64,000 nt of DNA from Litorivita pollutaquae (GCF_003205515.1 NZ_KZ826485.1:1-64000), one strand, 5' to 3'; shown: positions 51,312 to 61,692, counted from the stretch's first letter. Notes: a model not told the origin generated them from the letters alone. Made by a program: numbers and translations.

Positions 51312-52760
51312 TCATACAAGTGCAGAGATGCTAAGTGCGAGTGAGATGAAAACGGTCAGGATCAGAAGCAGCGGCCAGACAAACACAAGCCATCGATCAT
51401 AAGAGACACGCCCGATGGCCAGACCACCGATCACAACCGCAAAGGTTGGATTGATCAGGTTCACCAGTCCGTTTGCGGATTGGTAAGCGGTGACCACAAG
51501 GCTCCGCGCCACGCCTGCAAAATCGGCAAGCGGTGCCAGGATCGGCATCGATAACACCGCCAAACCGGAAGAAGACGGCACGAAAAAGCTCATCCCGACC
51601 TCGATCCAGAACATCAGGTTGATGAAGGCCAGGTCCCCCAGACCGCCCAGAGACTGTTCGGCACCGTGTAAAATGGTATCTGCGATGAGGCCGTTTTCCA
51701 TGATGACAACGATGGCACGGGCAAGTCCCACGACCAGCGCGACACCGAGAAGATCCCGCGCCCCGTCGACGAAGTTTCCGGTGATCTGTTTCTCACCCAT
51801 CCGCGCGATCAGGCCGATGACAACGGCCGATCCAAGGAACAGCGCGCCCATGCGTGCCATCCACCAGCCTTGCGAGGAAACGCCCCAGATCATCACCGCA
51901 AATGTCACCCCGAAAATGACAAGAACGATGGACTGTGTTCCGGTCAGGCTGGACGCCTCAGACGCATCAGGACGATCTTTCAAAAAAATCGCACGGTGCG
52001 CGGCTGCATGTTTGGCAACGACGGAGCGCGCAGGATCTGCCTTCACCCGAGAGGCATATCGCATGACGTATGCGGCGCAAATGACGAGACCACCGATCAA
52101 CAAAATGAACCGCAAGACAATCCCGTCGGTGAAGGGGATGCCCGCCGCATTGGCCGCGATAACCGTCGCGAAAGGGTTGATAGTAGAGCCCAAAACGCCG
52201 ATGCCCGCCCCGATCAATATGATCGAAATACCGGTCACGGCGTCATATCCGGCAGCGATCATGATCGGGATTAGAATGGCATAGAAAGCCAGTGTTTCTT
52301 CGGCCATGCCATAGGTCGTGCCACCAAGCGCAAAGAGCGACATCAGAATTGGAATCATCCAAATCTCACGCCCCTTGAGCCTGCGCATGACGGCCCGGAT
52401 CCCTGTGTCGATTGATCCGGTGGCATTGACGATTCCGAGGAACCCACCAAGAAAAAGAACGAACAGCGCGACATCAATGGCGTTCGCGGCATAGCTGTCC
52501 GGGTCATAAAACCCCGCCGTCGGCGCGAGCATGACGTCCCAGAAACCCTGAGGGTTCGGCGCGACCTCCTGATAGGTGCCCGCGACGGCGATTTCGCGCC
52601 CCACGTTGTTGTCCAGAACGCGGTCGTAACTGCCCGCCGGAATGATCCACGTCAGGGCCGCAACCAATATGATAAGCAGAAAAAGGATCGTGTAGGCCGT
52701 CGGAAAACGCGACTGCGTCTGCGCCTCCGGGTTTTCTGTCGCTGGTATGGTATCCGGCAT
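51312..52760 (-). CDS. arcD: YfcC-family transporter, probable arginine/ornithine exchanger
   Basis: The 482-aa membrane protein has about 12 helices, with [29 protein letters not shown] at the start and [21 protein letters not shown] and [17 protein letters not shown] later, as in the YfcC/ArcD-like family. In arginine deiminase operons these proteins exchange arginine for ornithine across the inner membrane. Here it is the first gene of the 13-gene arc-atp run. Its promoter region holds the ATTGAC-N4-GTCAAT site, centred 105 bp before the start. Confidence 0.88.
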   Translation of the reverse strand: MPDTIPATENPEAQTQSRFPTAYTILFLLIILVAALTWIIPAGSYDRVLDNNVGREIAVAGTYQEVAPNPQGFWDVMLAPTAGFYDPDSYAANAIDVALFVLFLGGFLGIVNATGSIDTGIRAVMRRLKGREIWMIPILMSLFALGGTTYGMAEETLAFYAILIPIMIAAGYDAVTGISIILIGAGIGVLGSTINPFATVIAANAAGIPFTDGIVLRFILLIGGLVICAAYVMRYASRVKADPARSVVAKHAAAHRAIFLKDRPDASEASSLTGTQSIVLVIFGVTFAVMIWGVSSQGWWMARMGALFLGSAVVIGLIARMGEKQITGNFVDGARDLLGVALVVGLARAIVVIMENGLIADTILHGAEQSLGGLGDLAFINLMFWIEVGMSFFVPSSSGLAVLSMPILAPLADFAGVARSLVVTAYQSANGLVNLINPTFAVVIGGLAIGRVSYDRWLVFVWPLLLILTVFISLALSISALV

Positions 52761-53189
52761 GTGGATCTCCCTTCACTACAATTCACCCAAAGGCGTCAAT
52801 TGCCCTCGGTGGCTCTGAAATCCTGTAAGAGACGTGCCACGGCACCGGGGTTGCAAGATTGACGTTCGTCAATGCGCGGACATGCATCGGTTTTCACAGC
52901 AACCGACAAACCACGCGGCGGCCTGCAAGGGCGCAAGACAACGGTCCGCCGCAAGGATCGCAGCGGCGTGCTGTTCTGCGTTGACTATGACGCAGAACAG
53001 AAGAAATTGAACGAAGCAGGCGTCCGGGAAACGCGCGACACCTCACCGAAAGCAATCGTGCAAACGATCCCCTATGGGACGGGATCAACGCGGGCGCCAC
53101 GTGCTCGAAAACGGCTTACCTGCCCGCAACTCACACACTTGGCGCGGACAAACGGGAACGGAACCAACGGGCGGGCCAGCCGTCTTCGG
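52761..53189. other. arcD upstream region, 429 bp
   Basis: Holds the promoter of the arc-atp run and the Crp/Fnr-type site at 52858-52873. Plus-strand frames here lack protein features. No other gene seen. Confidence 0.45.
52858..52873. promoter_or_regulatory. Crp/Fnr-type site before arcD
   Basis: ATTGACGTTCGTCAAT is a perfect ATTGAC-N4-GTCAAT palindrome, 98 bp upstream of arcD. Same extended sequence as the sites at 56519 and 61677. Confidence 0.75.
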
Positions 53190-55940
53190 TTACGATTTAG
53201 CAGTGGTTTGGGCAGGGGATTGCCGATCCGGCGCCCGCCGCAAGACGATAAAAATCTGCCCGATCACCAAGGGCCCCAAACTTGCGCCCACCGCCAACAG
53301 CAACCCCGCAGGGCCCGGATCGGGCAGCTTCAGGACCTCTGACAGACCGGGCAACCAAAGTGCCGCCGCGATCAGCACGAGGCAAAATAGAATAGCCCCC
53401 CAAACCCAAGGATTTCGTGTCACTTCGTTCACGAAAAGACGCGCGGCGGGCACCCGCACGTTGAACACATTCCACAGCTGCGCCAACGCCAGAGTCAAGA
53501 AGGCAACGGTGACGGCAGGGGCATCATCCAGCTTCAGCCAATGCAGCGCCAGCCAGAATGCAGCAAGCGTCGCGAGGGTGATCGCGCCGCCCAGAACGGC
53601 GATGGTCATCCAGCGGTGGCGGTCGATGATCTGCTCGTCCGGATCGCGCGGGGGTTGGCGCATGACGTTTTCATCGCCCGCGCCGAGCCCGAGGGCAAAG
53701 GCAGGAAAGACATCCGTCACGAGGTTCAGGAACAGAATTTGCAGCGGCAGCAAGGGCATCGGAAGCCCAGCGCCGACCGCCAGTCCAACAATCAGAACCT
53801 CGCTGACATTGCACGACATCAGATAGATGACAAATTTGCGGATATTGTCGAAGATCACGCGCCCCTGCCGCATGGCCGCAATGATCGTGCCAAAGGAATC
53901 GTCTTGCAGCACCATACGTGCGGCTTCGCGGGCGACCTCGGTGCCGCGCTGGCCCATCGCGATGCCGATATCGGCTTTTTTCAATGCCGGGGCATCGTTG
54001 ACGCCATCACCGGTCATCGCCACGATGTGACCGCGGCTTTGATAAAGCGTGGCAAGGTGGAGTTTGGTTGCAGGAGCGACACGGGCAAAGACGTCAGCGG
54101 CAAGGATACGGTCACTCAGCGCGGGATCAGGCGTTTGAGGGTCGAAATCGGTGAGCTCATCCCCCTCGATCACTGTCAGGTGGCCCTCATCCGTGCCCAA
54201 TCCGGCCTGACCTGCGATCGCAGCGGCGGTGTCGGCATGATCGCCGGTCATCATCACCACCCGGACGCCAGCGGCGCGGGCCGCGGCAATGGCCCCGACG
54301 ACGTCGCTGCGCAACGGATCGCGCAAGCAAACGATCCCGACAAGCGTCAGTCCCGCGTAAGGATCCTCATCGTCACGATCTGTTTCCTTCATCGCCAAGG
54401 CCAGAAGACGCAACCCTTCGCCGGCCGCCTGTCTGCTGCGGTCCTCCCATTCATGGCGTGACGTGCTGTCCAAGTCCTGCACGCCCTGCGGGCCGAGAAC
54501 ATGGCTACAGTTGCCGATCACCGCCTCTGGCGCGCCCTTGATGGCATAGAAGAACCCTTCACCGTTGCGATGCACGCTTGCCATCATCTTGGTGTCTTGG
54601 TCGAAGGAGTATTCACTCACCTTTTCACAACCGGTCAATAGCGTTTCGCGCCCCTGTCCAGCCTGCTGCGCAACCCGTAGCAACGCCAGTTCCATTGGAT
54701 CGCCCGACGGCGGCTCGTCCCCCTGCCCCAATGACGCGCCGTTACAAAGCGCCCCGATCCGCAGCAAGGGTTCAAGGCGGACCTCCTGTTCGAGATCCAC
54801 CCTGCGCCCATCGCGTTCGAAGTGCACAGCCTCTCCTTCACGGTCCAGATTTAGCCGCGCGTCCGCAACAAGGTACCCCGCAACCGTCATACGGTTTTCC
54901 GTCAAAGTGCCGGTCTTGTCGGTCAAAATCACCGTGGTCGCGCCCAAGGTTTCCACAGACGACAGGTTCGAGATGATTGCATTGCGCGCCGCCATGCGCC
55001 ACATGCCCCGCGCCAAGCTTAGGGTGGCCACCACCGGCAGGCCTTCGGGGACGGCCGCAACGGCCAGTGCCACGCCGGTTTGAAGCATGGCAGCCACCTC
55101 ATGACCACGAAGAATGCCCGCGCCGATGACCAAGGCGGCCAGCGCCAGCGTCAGCCAAACCAGCCGATGCCCCAAACGATCAAGACGTTTTTCCAGCGGC
55201 GAGGCGGCGGAATCGGCGGTCTGCACCAGATGACTGATATGGCCGAGCTCGGTGGCCATCCCGGTGGCGGTCACAACACCGGTCGCCGCCCCCTGGGTGA
55301 TGGCCGTGCCCTTGAAGGCCATGCAGGACCGGTCCCCGATTGCCGCCTTTGGTGAAACCACACCCGTCTGCTTGGGCACCGGAACCGATTCGCCGGTCAG
55401 CACGGATTCGTCGCATTGCAGGTTCGACGCCTCGATCAGCCGCAGATCTGCGGTCACCACATCCCCCGCATCCAACAGAACGACATCGCCCGGCACCAGA
55501 TCATGCGCGTCAATGTGCTGCGCGCGTCCGCCGCGCCTGACGCGCGTGGTGACCGAGGCGATGTCGAGAAGCGCCTCCATCGAACGGGCCGCACGCAGTT
55601 CCGTGACAAAACCGATCACGGCATTGATCGCCAGAACCACAACAATCGCAATGCCTTCGGCAATATCATGAAAATAGAACGACAACCCCGCCGCAAACGC
55701 CAACAGCCAAACGATCACGCCTTTGAACTGATGCGCAAGAATGGCAAAGGCGCTTTGTTTGGCATGGGCACGCAATTGGTTCGGACCATGGCGGTTGCGT
55801 CGTGCCACGACTTCGCTTTCATCCAGCCCGTATTCTGGATCCACCGCGAGCTCTTGGGTCACGATTTCAGCGTGTTTGGCAAACGCTTCGGTCTCATCGA
55901 GTTCTTTCATGCGGGCTTTCGCCTTTCTTCTGCGGCTCAT
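53190..55940 (-). CDS. P2-type cation-transporting ATPase
   Basis: The 916-aa pump has a cation-ATPase N-terminal domain (ELAVDPEYGLDESEVVARRN), the phosphorylation motif DKTGTLT (Asp341), TGES in LTGESVPVPKQ, the VAAVPEGLP ion-binding motif in helix 4, and MTGDGVNDAPALKKADIG. It has about ten membrane helices, like bacterial Ca2+ or Na+/K+-type P2 ATPases. The ion cannot be assigned; Ca2+ or Na+ efflux are both possible, and Na+ would fit the neighbouring N-ATPase. Start at 55940, or Met11. A hairpin lies 20 bp upstream. Confidence 0.9.
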   Translation of the reverse strand: MSRRRKAKARMKELDETEAFAKHAEIVTQELAVDPEYGLDESEVVARRNRHGPNQLRAHAKQSAFAILAHQFKGVIVWLLAFAAGLSFYFHDIAEGIAIVVVLAINAVIGFVTELRAARSMEALLDIASVTTRVRRGGRAQHIDAHDLVPGDVVLLDAGDVVTADLRLIEASNLQCDESVLTGESVPVPKQTGVVSPKAAIGDRSCMAFKGTAITQGAATGVVTATGMATELGHISHLVQTADSAASPLEKRLDRLGHRLVWLTLALAALVIGAGILRGHEVAAMLQTGVALAVAAVPEGLPVVATLSLARGMWRMAARNAIISNLSSVETLGATTVILTDKTGTLTENRMTVAGYLVADARLNLDREGEAVHFERDGRRVDLEQEVRLEPLLRIGALCNGASLGQGDEPPSGDPMELALLRVAQQAGQGRETLLTGCEKVSEYSFDQDTKMMASVHRNGEGFFYAIKGAPEAVIGNCSHVLGPQGVQDLDSTSRHEWEDRSRQAAGEGLRLLALAMKETDRDDEDPYAGLTLVGIVCLRDPLRSDVVGAIAAARAAGVRVVMMTGDHADTAAAIAGQAGLGTDEGHLTVIEGDELTDFDPQTPDPALSDRILAADVFARVAPATKLHLATLYQSRGHIVAMTGDGVNDAPALKKADIGIAMGQRGTEVAREAARMVLQDDSFGTIIAAMRQGRVIFDNIRKFVIYLMSCNVSEVLIVGLAVGAGLPMPLLPLQILFLNLVTDVFPAFALGLGAGDENVMRQPPRDPDEQIIDRHRWMTIAVLGGAITLATLAAFWLALHWLKLDDAPAVTVAFLTLALAQLWNVFNVRVPAARLFVNEVTRNPWVWGAILFCLVLIAAALWLPGLSEVLKLPDPGPAGLLLAVGASLGPLVIGQIFIVLRRAPDRQSPAQTTAKS

Positions 55941-55959
55941 GCGATCTTTTCTTCCAACA

Positions 55960-55984
55960 GGTCAGAAACTTTCAGTTTCTGACC
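55960..55984. promoter_or_regulatory. Perfect 11-bp hairpin before the P-type ATPase gene
   Basis: GGTCAGAAACT and its exact complement are separated by three bases, ending 20 bp upstream of the ATPase start codon. It may be an operator or an mRNA leader hairpin that affects translation; there is no T-run typical of a terminator on the minus strand. Confidence 0.5.
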
Positions 55985-56518
55985 CCACCCTTTCATCCAC
56001 AGCAAACATCTTTCGAGCCCTCCTTTCCGGATATACCATTGGTTCACGGACAAAACCCATGGCCCGAGCGACCTTGGCACCGCTTTTGCCTCCAAGGCGG
56101 GGGAGTGTCGAAGCGCGCCGCCCCGACGGTTGCTTTTCCATCAACGGCCCGAAAAATTCTCCCGATGTTAGTCCGGGCAAAACCGGCGCACAATTCAACC
56201 GCCGCACATCCATGCACCGCCAGATCACCGGCAATGGTTCCGCACCAACGCAACCTGTCGCGCCAACCACGGTCCCTTCCGTACCCGACGCGAAAACTAC
56301 ATTTCGACTGGTTTCCAACCTCATCGTCGGCCTTGTCTTACCGGTCGGCACGCTTGCCTTCCTTTCGTTCATCCACATGACTGCGCGCAGGCCTGCGCCG
56401 ATGCCGACACCAGCGGGCAAATGCCTTCGCGATGTTTCGCCGTTATTTCGGGATAACGCTTCATTTCCGCCTCCGCGCATATGCGATGAGGACAGTTTAC
56501 CCGCATCGCGACGCCAGG

Positions 56519-56534
56519 ATTGACATCCGTCAAT
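56519..56534. promoter_or_regulatory. Crp/Fnr-type site upstream of P-type ATPase region
   Basis: ATTGACATCCGTCAAT matches ATTGAC-N4-GTCAAT exactly. It lies 579 bp before the ATPase start codon, unusually far, and no other gene start lies closer on the minus strand with confidence. Confidence 0.65.
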
Positions 56535-56716
56535 CGGCCAACGCCGCCCCGTAAAACGCAGTCGCGCATGCAGTCAGAGAGAGCGCACGAGTGGATCTAC
56601 CGGACTGTGGGCGCCTTTCCCAATGCCGTCCACGCGTGCGGGCATTCGAAACAAACAGCCGGTTTCAACAGCTCTAAGGCTAACCTCCCTTTCTCGGCAA
56701 ACGGCGGTTGGGCGCT

Positions 56717-57844
56717 CTACTGGCTTCCGGCCATCGTTTGGCGAAACCGCATCAGCGAAATCGCAAAGAACACCGTACTCAGGATCGCCATCACCAGCAT
56801 ATCCGGCCAAACTGTGTCAAACCCCGCGCCGCGATATAGAATCGCTTGTGAAAAGGCGATAAAATGGGTCGAGGGCGACCCTTGCATGATCGCTTGCAGC
56901 CAGAACGGAATACTCTCAATCGGCGTCGTACTGCCGGATAACAGGTTCATGATCACCAGCACCGGCATCACCAAAAGCCCGAATTGCGGCATTGATGTCG
57001 TGAAGGTGGCCAACAAAATGCCGAGGCCTGTGACCGACACAAGATATAGAATTGTTCCGGCAACAAATAGCGGGATCGAACCGGCAATCGGCACCTGAAG
57101 CCACCCCTGCACCACGAGCCAAAGCGACAGGATCGCGCCGACGACAATCACCAGACCATTGGCACAGATCTTTGCCAACATAATCTCCGTCGCGTTCACC
57201 GGCATAACCAACAGGTGCTCAATCGTTCCATGTTCACGCTCTCGAATGAGCGCCGCCCCGGTCAGCAAGATGGCCAGAATGGTAATGTTGTTGATGATTT
57301 GCATCACAGAGTTGAACCAGATGGATTGCAGGTTCGGGTTAAAGTGGGCCGTGACCACAAGATCGATGGGCAGGTTGCTGGATGTGTCATCACCGGTCAC
57401 AAAACGCTCGATCTCGGAGGCAATGATGGTTTGAAGGTAGACCGACCCATTGCCGGCCTGTGTCATCGCTGTCGCGTCGACATTCATCTGCAGCGATGGA
57501 TGCGCCCCGGAAAGGACATCCGCCTCGAACCGCGGCGGGAAAGACAACACAAAAACGAACTCGCCCCGGTCCATGACCCCATCCACCTCTGAAAGCGCGA
57601 TCCGTTGCGGTGCCTCGAATTCGGGGGGGAGGATGGCATCCACGATCCGCCCGGTCAAAGCCGATTGATCGAGATCGACATAGGCCACGGCGGCGTTGCC
57701 GATTTCGGTCTTTGCTCCGGTGGCAACGGCATAAATGGCGAAGCTGAACATGTAGAAGATCAGAAAAAGAAGAATCGGATCGGCGAACAGGCTGCGCAGC
57801 TCTTTGACGCCCAGTAGGTAGATGTTGATCAGCCAGCGCGACAT
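56717..57844 (-). CDS. ABC-2 type permease, YhhJ-like
   Basis: The 375-aa protein has an N-terminal membrane helix (LRSLFADPILLFLIFYMFSFAIYAVA), a periplasmic domain (about 45-170) and five C-terminal helices with AALIREREHGTIEHLLVMPVNATEIMLAK, the ABC-2 signature. It pairs with the RbbA-like protein one base upstream, and with the HlyD-like adaptor forms a tripartite exporter of the YhiI-RbbA-YhhJ type. The substrate is unknown. Confidence 0.9.
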   Translation of the reverse strand: MSRWLINIYLLGVKELRSLFADPILLFLIFYMFSFAIYAVATGAKTEIGNAAVAYVDLDQSALTGRIVDAILPPEFEAPQRIALSEVDGVMDRGEFVFVLSFPPRFEADVLSGAHPSLQMNVDATAMTQAGNGSVYLQTIIASEIERFVTGDDTSSNLPIDLVVTAHFNPNLQSIWFNSVMQIINNITILAILLTGAALIREREHGTIEHLLVMPVNATEIMLAKICANGLVIVVGAILSLWLVVQGWLQVPIAGSIPLFVAGTILYLVSVTGLGILLATFTTSMPQFGLLVMPVLVIMNLLSGSTTPIESIPFWLQAIMQGSPSTHFIAFSQAILYRGAGFDTVWPDMLVMAILSTVFFAISLMRFRQTMAGSQ

Positions 57845-57845
57845 T

Positions 57846-60602
57846 TCAATCTTCCTGCTTATTGAGCAAAAGGATGGCTGCCGTCACGAACACCGCCGCA
57901 AAGACGGTCAAAGCCACAAAATTCAACCAAAGCTCGGAAAAGCCAAGCTCTTTGGTGAATGTGCCGATGCTGATCTGTTGATACCAGGCCGCCGGAAACC
58001 CGCGCCCAACCAGACGCGCCCCGCCGGACAGGGATGAAACCGGAACCAGAAGGCCGGAGAAATTTACCGCCGGAATGATCGAAATCACAGCTGTTGCAAA
58101 GGTCGCGGCCACCTGTGTTTTTGTGAACGTCGAGACGAGAACACCAAACCCCGTGGTGGCCAGAACATAAATAAACGTCCCGAGAAAAAGTGCGGTCGCA
58201 GAGCCTTTGATCGGCACGTCAAACACAAAGTAGGACAACGCCAAAAGCGATAGGAAACTGATATAGGCAATGACCACATACGGCAGTTGCTTGCCCAACA
58301 GGAACTCTCCACGCGTGACGGGGGTGGAGCGGAAATTGGCGATTGCACCGGTTTCCTTTTCGCGCACCACACCCATGGCGGCCATCATCGACGGGATCAG
58401 CACCAGCATCATCATGATGACTGACGGCACCATTGCGTTTACGCTCTCAAAAGACTGATTGTAGCGAAACCGTGTTTCGATCCCCGCACCGGTGGTGTCG
58501 ATCACTTCGCCATAGCTGCGCTCGACCTGATCTTGCATATACGACGCGACCAATCCCTGCAGGTAGCCGCGTGCGGTTTCAGCGCGAAACGGCATCGCCG
58601 CATCGAGCGCGACACGGACCTCAGGCACATCGCCGCCAAGCAATTCACGTCCAAATCCCGAAGGTATCTCAATTGCGATGGCGATCTCGCCGGCGCGCAA
58701 ACGCGCGTCCAGCTCCTGCGCGCCAGAGGCGGGAGGGCGTTCCTCAAAGAAACGCGAGCCTGAGAAGGCCTGCAACAATGCGCGGCTTTCGGCGCTCTGG
58801 TCCTGATCGGCTGCGGCGTAAGGCAGGTTCTCGACATCGAAAGAGATCCCATAGCCGAAGGTCAACATCAAGATGATCGGTCCGAGAAGCGCAAAGGCAA
58901 GCCTGAGCGGGTCGCGCATGATTTCTGTTGTCTCCCGCCGTGCGAAGGCCCACATGCGCAGCGGATCGAACAGCACATCACCTTTGCCGGCCGCGCGCGG
59001 CGGCACGGCGGGAGCGGTGGACCCGGCGGCGGCATCCGTCTGCGGCTCCATGCCGGCGCCGTCTTTGGCCTCATCGTCGGCGTCGCGCAGGTGGCTGACA
59101 AAAGCATCATTCAGGTTTCCGGCGCCCGTTGCGGCAACGATCTCATCCGGTGCGCCGACGGTCAGAACACGGCCCGCGTGCATCAAGGAAATCCGGTCAC
59201 ACCGCTCAGCCTCGTTCATGAAGTGTGTGGAAACAAATATCGTCACGCCCTGCGCGCGCGAAAGCCCGATAAGAAGCCGCCAAAAGGCGTCGCGCGCAAC
59301 AGGGTCAACCCCCGATGTCGGCTCGTCGAGGATCAACACCTCGGGGCGATGGATCACCGCGACCGCCAGCTGCAGGCGTTGGCGTATCCCCAACGGCAAA
59401 CCATCGGGCCGATCATCGGCCTCCTCAAGCAGCTCGAACGTCTCCAGCATTTCGGACACCCGTTCCGCCCGCTCACTTTTGGGAATCCGGTAGAGTTCTG
59501 CGTGCAACTCAAGGTTTTGGCGCACGGTGAGTTCTGAATAGAGCGAAAAGGACTGAGACATATACCCGACGCGCTGACGGGTCTTCATATCGCTGGCGTC
59601 GAGATGTTCTCCAAACAACAGCGCCTCGCCGCTGCTCGCAGGCAGCAGGCCGGTCAACATCTTCATCGTGGTCGTCTTGCCGCAGCCGTTCGAACCGAGG
59701 AAACCGAATATTTCACCCTTGGCGATCTCGAAATCGACGCTGTCCACGGCAGTAAAATCACCGAACTTGCGCGTGAGCGATATTGCCTGCACCGCAGGGG
59801 CATCGCTTAAGGGCTCAAAGGGGGGAACAACGACGCCCTGCTGCTCGGGCCGGATGCCTTCCGGCAGCAGAGCAATAAAGGCACTGTCGAGGTTCTCTTG
59901 CCCCGTCTTCTCGCGCAGCTCTGCCGGCGTGCCGGTCGCCATGACCTTCCCGTCAGACATGGCAGCCAGCCAATCGAAACGCTCGGCCTCTTCCATGTAA
60001 GCGGTCGCGACGATGACACTCATCGTCGGGCGCTCGCGTCGAATCCGGTCGATCAAATCCCAAAACTGCTGACGTGATAACGGGTCGATCCCGGTTGTCG
60101 GCTCGTCAAGGATCAGCAAATCGGGATCGTGGATCAGGGCAGAACAGAGGGACAGTTTCTGCTTCATCCCCCCCGATAATTTTCCGGCGGGGCGATCAGG
60201 AAACGGATCAAGCCCCGTTGCCTCCAACAGATCGGCGATGCGTGCTTGGCGCTCCTCAAGGGGCTGCGCAAAGAGCCTGCCAAAAAAGTCGAGATTCTCG
60301 GCGACCGTCAGCGTTGGATAGAGATTCCGACCCAGCCCCTGTGGCATATAGGCGATGCGATGATTGCAGGTCTTGCGATGCTGCGGCGCGCTGATATCGC
60401 CATCCAAGACTTGCAAATTGCCCGACTGGAGCCGCCGCACCCCGGCAACCAGCGCCAAGAGTGTGGATTTTCCGACGCCATCCGGACCGATCAGACCCGC
60501 CATGCAGCCAGACGGGATCTGCAAGCTGACATCATCGAGCGCGGCAATCGGGCCATAAAGATGGGTGACGCCCGAAAGTTCGACAATCGGATCCGTGGTC
60601 AT
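57846..60602 (-). CDS. rbbA: RbbA-like ABC transporter: two ATPase domains fused to ABC-2 permease
   Basis: The 918-aa protein has two nucleotide-binding domains in tandem. The first has GPDGVGKSTLL, LSGGMKQKLSLC and LLILDEPTTGIDP; the second has GSNGCGKTTTMKML, LGIRQRLQLAVAV and VLILDEPTSGVDP. A C-terminal ABC-2 permease domain follows (about 560-918, MRDPLRLAFALLGPIILMLTFGYG and later helices). This order is that of RbbA/YhiH. The second signature motif is degenerate (LPLGIRQ). Start at 60602 overlaps the HlyD stop by 4 nt; an upstream extension lies inside the HlyD gene. Confidence 0.92.
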   Translation of the reverse strand: MTTDPIVELSGVTHLYGPIAALDDVSLQIPSGCMAGLIGPDGVGKSTLLALVAGVRRLQSGNLQVLDGDISAPQHRKTCNHRIAYMPQGLGRNLYPTLTVAENLDFFGRLFAQPLEERQARIADLLEATGLDPFPDRPAGKLSGGMKQKLSLCSALIHDPDLLILDEPTTGIDPLSRQQFWDLIDRIRRERPTMSVIVATAYMEEAERFDWLAAMSDGKVMATGTPAELREKTGQENLDSAFIALLPEGIRPEQQGVVVPPFEPLSDAPAVQAISLTRKFGDFTAVDSVDFEIAKGEIFGFLGSNGCGKTTTMKMLTGLLPASSGEALLFGEHLDASDMKTRQRVGYMSQSFSLYSELTVRQNLELHAELYRIPKSERAERVSEMLETFELLEEADDRPDGLPLGIRQRLQLAVAVIHRPEVLILDEPTSGVDPVARDAFWRLLIGLSRAQGVTIFVSTHFMNEAERCDRISLMHAGRVLTVGAPDEIVAATGAGNLNDAFVSHLRDADDEAKDGAGMEPQTDAAAGSTAPAVPPRAAGKGDVLFDPLRMWAFARRETTEIMRDPLRLAFALLGPIILMLTFGYGISFDVENLPYAAADQDQSAESRALLQAFSGSRFFEERPPASGAQELDARLRAGEIAIAIEIPSGFGRELLGGDVPEVRVALDAAMPFRAETARGYLQGLVASYMQDQVERSYGEVIDTTGAGIETRFRYNQSFESVNAMVPSVIMMMLVLIPSMMAAMGVVREKETGAIANFRSTPVTRGEFLLGKQLPYVVIAYISFLSLLALSYFVFDVPIKGSATALFLGTFIYVLATTGFGVLVSTFTKTQVAATFATAVISIIPAVNFSGLLVPVSSLSGGARLVGRGFPAAWYQQISIGTFTKELGFSELWLNFVALTVFAAVFVTAAILLLNKQED

Positions 60603-61579
60603 TGCGGCAGTCTGACGGCAAGCTCCGCCGGCCAATCAATGCCTGGGCTGACACGCACATAGCCCACCCCGGGAACGCCGGCGCGTGCGCGATCTTGGTA
60701 TTGCGCCAATAGATCCGGCACGATGGTCAGGTTGACCCGGAACATAAGCTGCTCGCGCTCATCCCTTGTCTCGACAGAGCGCGGCGTGAATTGCGCGGTG
60801 CTGGCGACAAAGGTCACTTTGGCAGGAATTACATAGTCGGGGATAGCGTCAAGAATGATCCGCGCCTCATCGCCAACCGCCAGCCGTGCGGCGTCACGCG
60901 TTGGCAGAAAAATCGACATATACATCTGCGACAGGTTTGTGACCGTCGCAACACGCCCGCCCGCCCCCAGGATCTCTCCTTCCTGCGCAAGAACATATTG
61001 CACACGCCCATCGCGCGGGGCGGTCAACGTGGCATCATTGATCAACGCCTGCAATCTTTCGACAGAGGCCTCTGCCGCTGCAATCATTGCTTCTGCCAAC
61101 GGTACGCCCGCCTCCGCCGCCGCAATAGCGGCCTCGGCCGTGTCCAGAACGGTGCGTTGACCATCCAGCCGCGCTTCGCTGGAAAATCCTTCAACAGCAA
61201 GTTGGGACACCCGTTCGAATTCGGCGCGCGCCGTTACAAGCTCGGATCTACGTTGGCGCAACAGCGCCTCTGCCTGAAGTTTCTGCTGCTGCGCCTGATG
61301 CACCGATGCCACCGCCGCGTGCAACTGGGCATCCAGCTCGATCGTGTCCATGCGTGCGATCACATCCCCGGCGTCGACCCAATCGCCTTCGTCGACGAGA
61401 ACTTCGGTGATGCGGCCGGGAAGCCGGGTCGCGATCTCGATCCGTTCCGCCTCGATCCGCCCATTGGACGCGGCGATACCATCGGGGAGCGCTGATGTGA
61501 CGGTGCTTTGCCACCAATAGATGCCCACTCCGGCGATGGCCAAACCCGCGATCACAAGCACTGTCCAAACCCATTTCAT
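60599..61579 (-). CDS. HlyD-family membrane fusion protein
   Basis: The 326-aa periplasmic adaptor has an N-terminal anchor helix (WTVLVIAGLAIAGVGIYWWQ), a lipoyl-like domain (RIEIATRLPGRITEVLVDEGDWVDAGDVIARMD), a long coiled coil (about 85-170) and a beta-barrel with MYMSIFLPTRDAARL. It is the first gene of the exporter operon (HlyD, RbbA, YhhJ) and is divergent from phaC, with one Crp/Fnr-type site between them. Confidence 0.92.
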   Translation of the reverse strand: MKWVWTVLVIAGLAIAGVGIYWWQSTVTSALPDGIAASNGRIEAERIEIATRLPGRITEVLVDEGDWVDAGDVIARMDTIELDAQLHAAVASVHQAQQQKLQAEALLRQRRSELVTARAEFERVSQLAVEGFSSEARLDGQRTVLDTAEAAIAAAEAGVPLAEAMIAAAEASVERLQALINDATLTAPRDGRVQYVLAQEGEILGAGGRVATVTNLSQMYMSIFLPTRDAARLAVGDEARIILDAIPDYVIPAKVTFVASTAQFTPRSVETRDEREQLMFRVNLTIVPDLLAQYQDRARAGVPGVGYVRVSPGIDWPAELAVRLPQ

Positions 61580-61676
61580 TCTATGTCACCCATCGCGGTC
61601 ACTCCTGAAGCTTGGGGTGAACGTCACATCGCGCACCCGCTATTCTATAGCATCTTTCATCTACACTCGTCCGGGG

Positions 61677-61692
61677 ATTGACGAACGTCAAT
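61677..61692. promoter_or_regulatory. Crp/Fnr-type site between exporter operon and phaC
   Basis: ATTGACGAACGTCAAT matches ATTGAC-N4-GTCAAT exactly. Its centre lies about 105 bp before the HlyD start and about 87 bp before the phaC start, so it could serve both divergent promoters. Confidence 0.75.

Larger units (their letters stand above)
55941..56716. other. Long leader region before the P-type ATPase, 776 bp
   Basis: The 776 bp between the P-type ATPase and the YhhJ-like permease contain the hairpin at 55960-55984 and the Crp/Fnr-type site at 56519-56534. A minus frame at 55962-56480 (172 codons) is open but has no recognisable protein features. A long 5' leader or a lost gene are both possible. 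Confidence 0.4.

Noticed and set aside
55962-56480. 172-codon minus-strand open frame upstream of the P-type ATPase
   Set aside because: No signal, domain or clear ribosome site; composition is not convincing. Kept only as a possibility in the findings.
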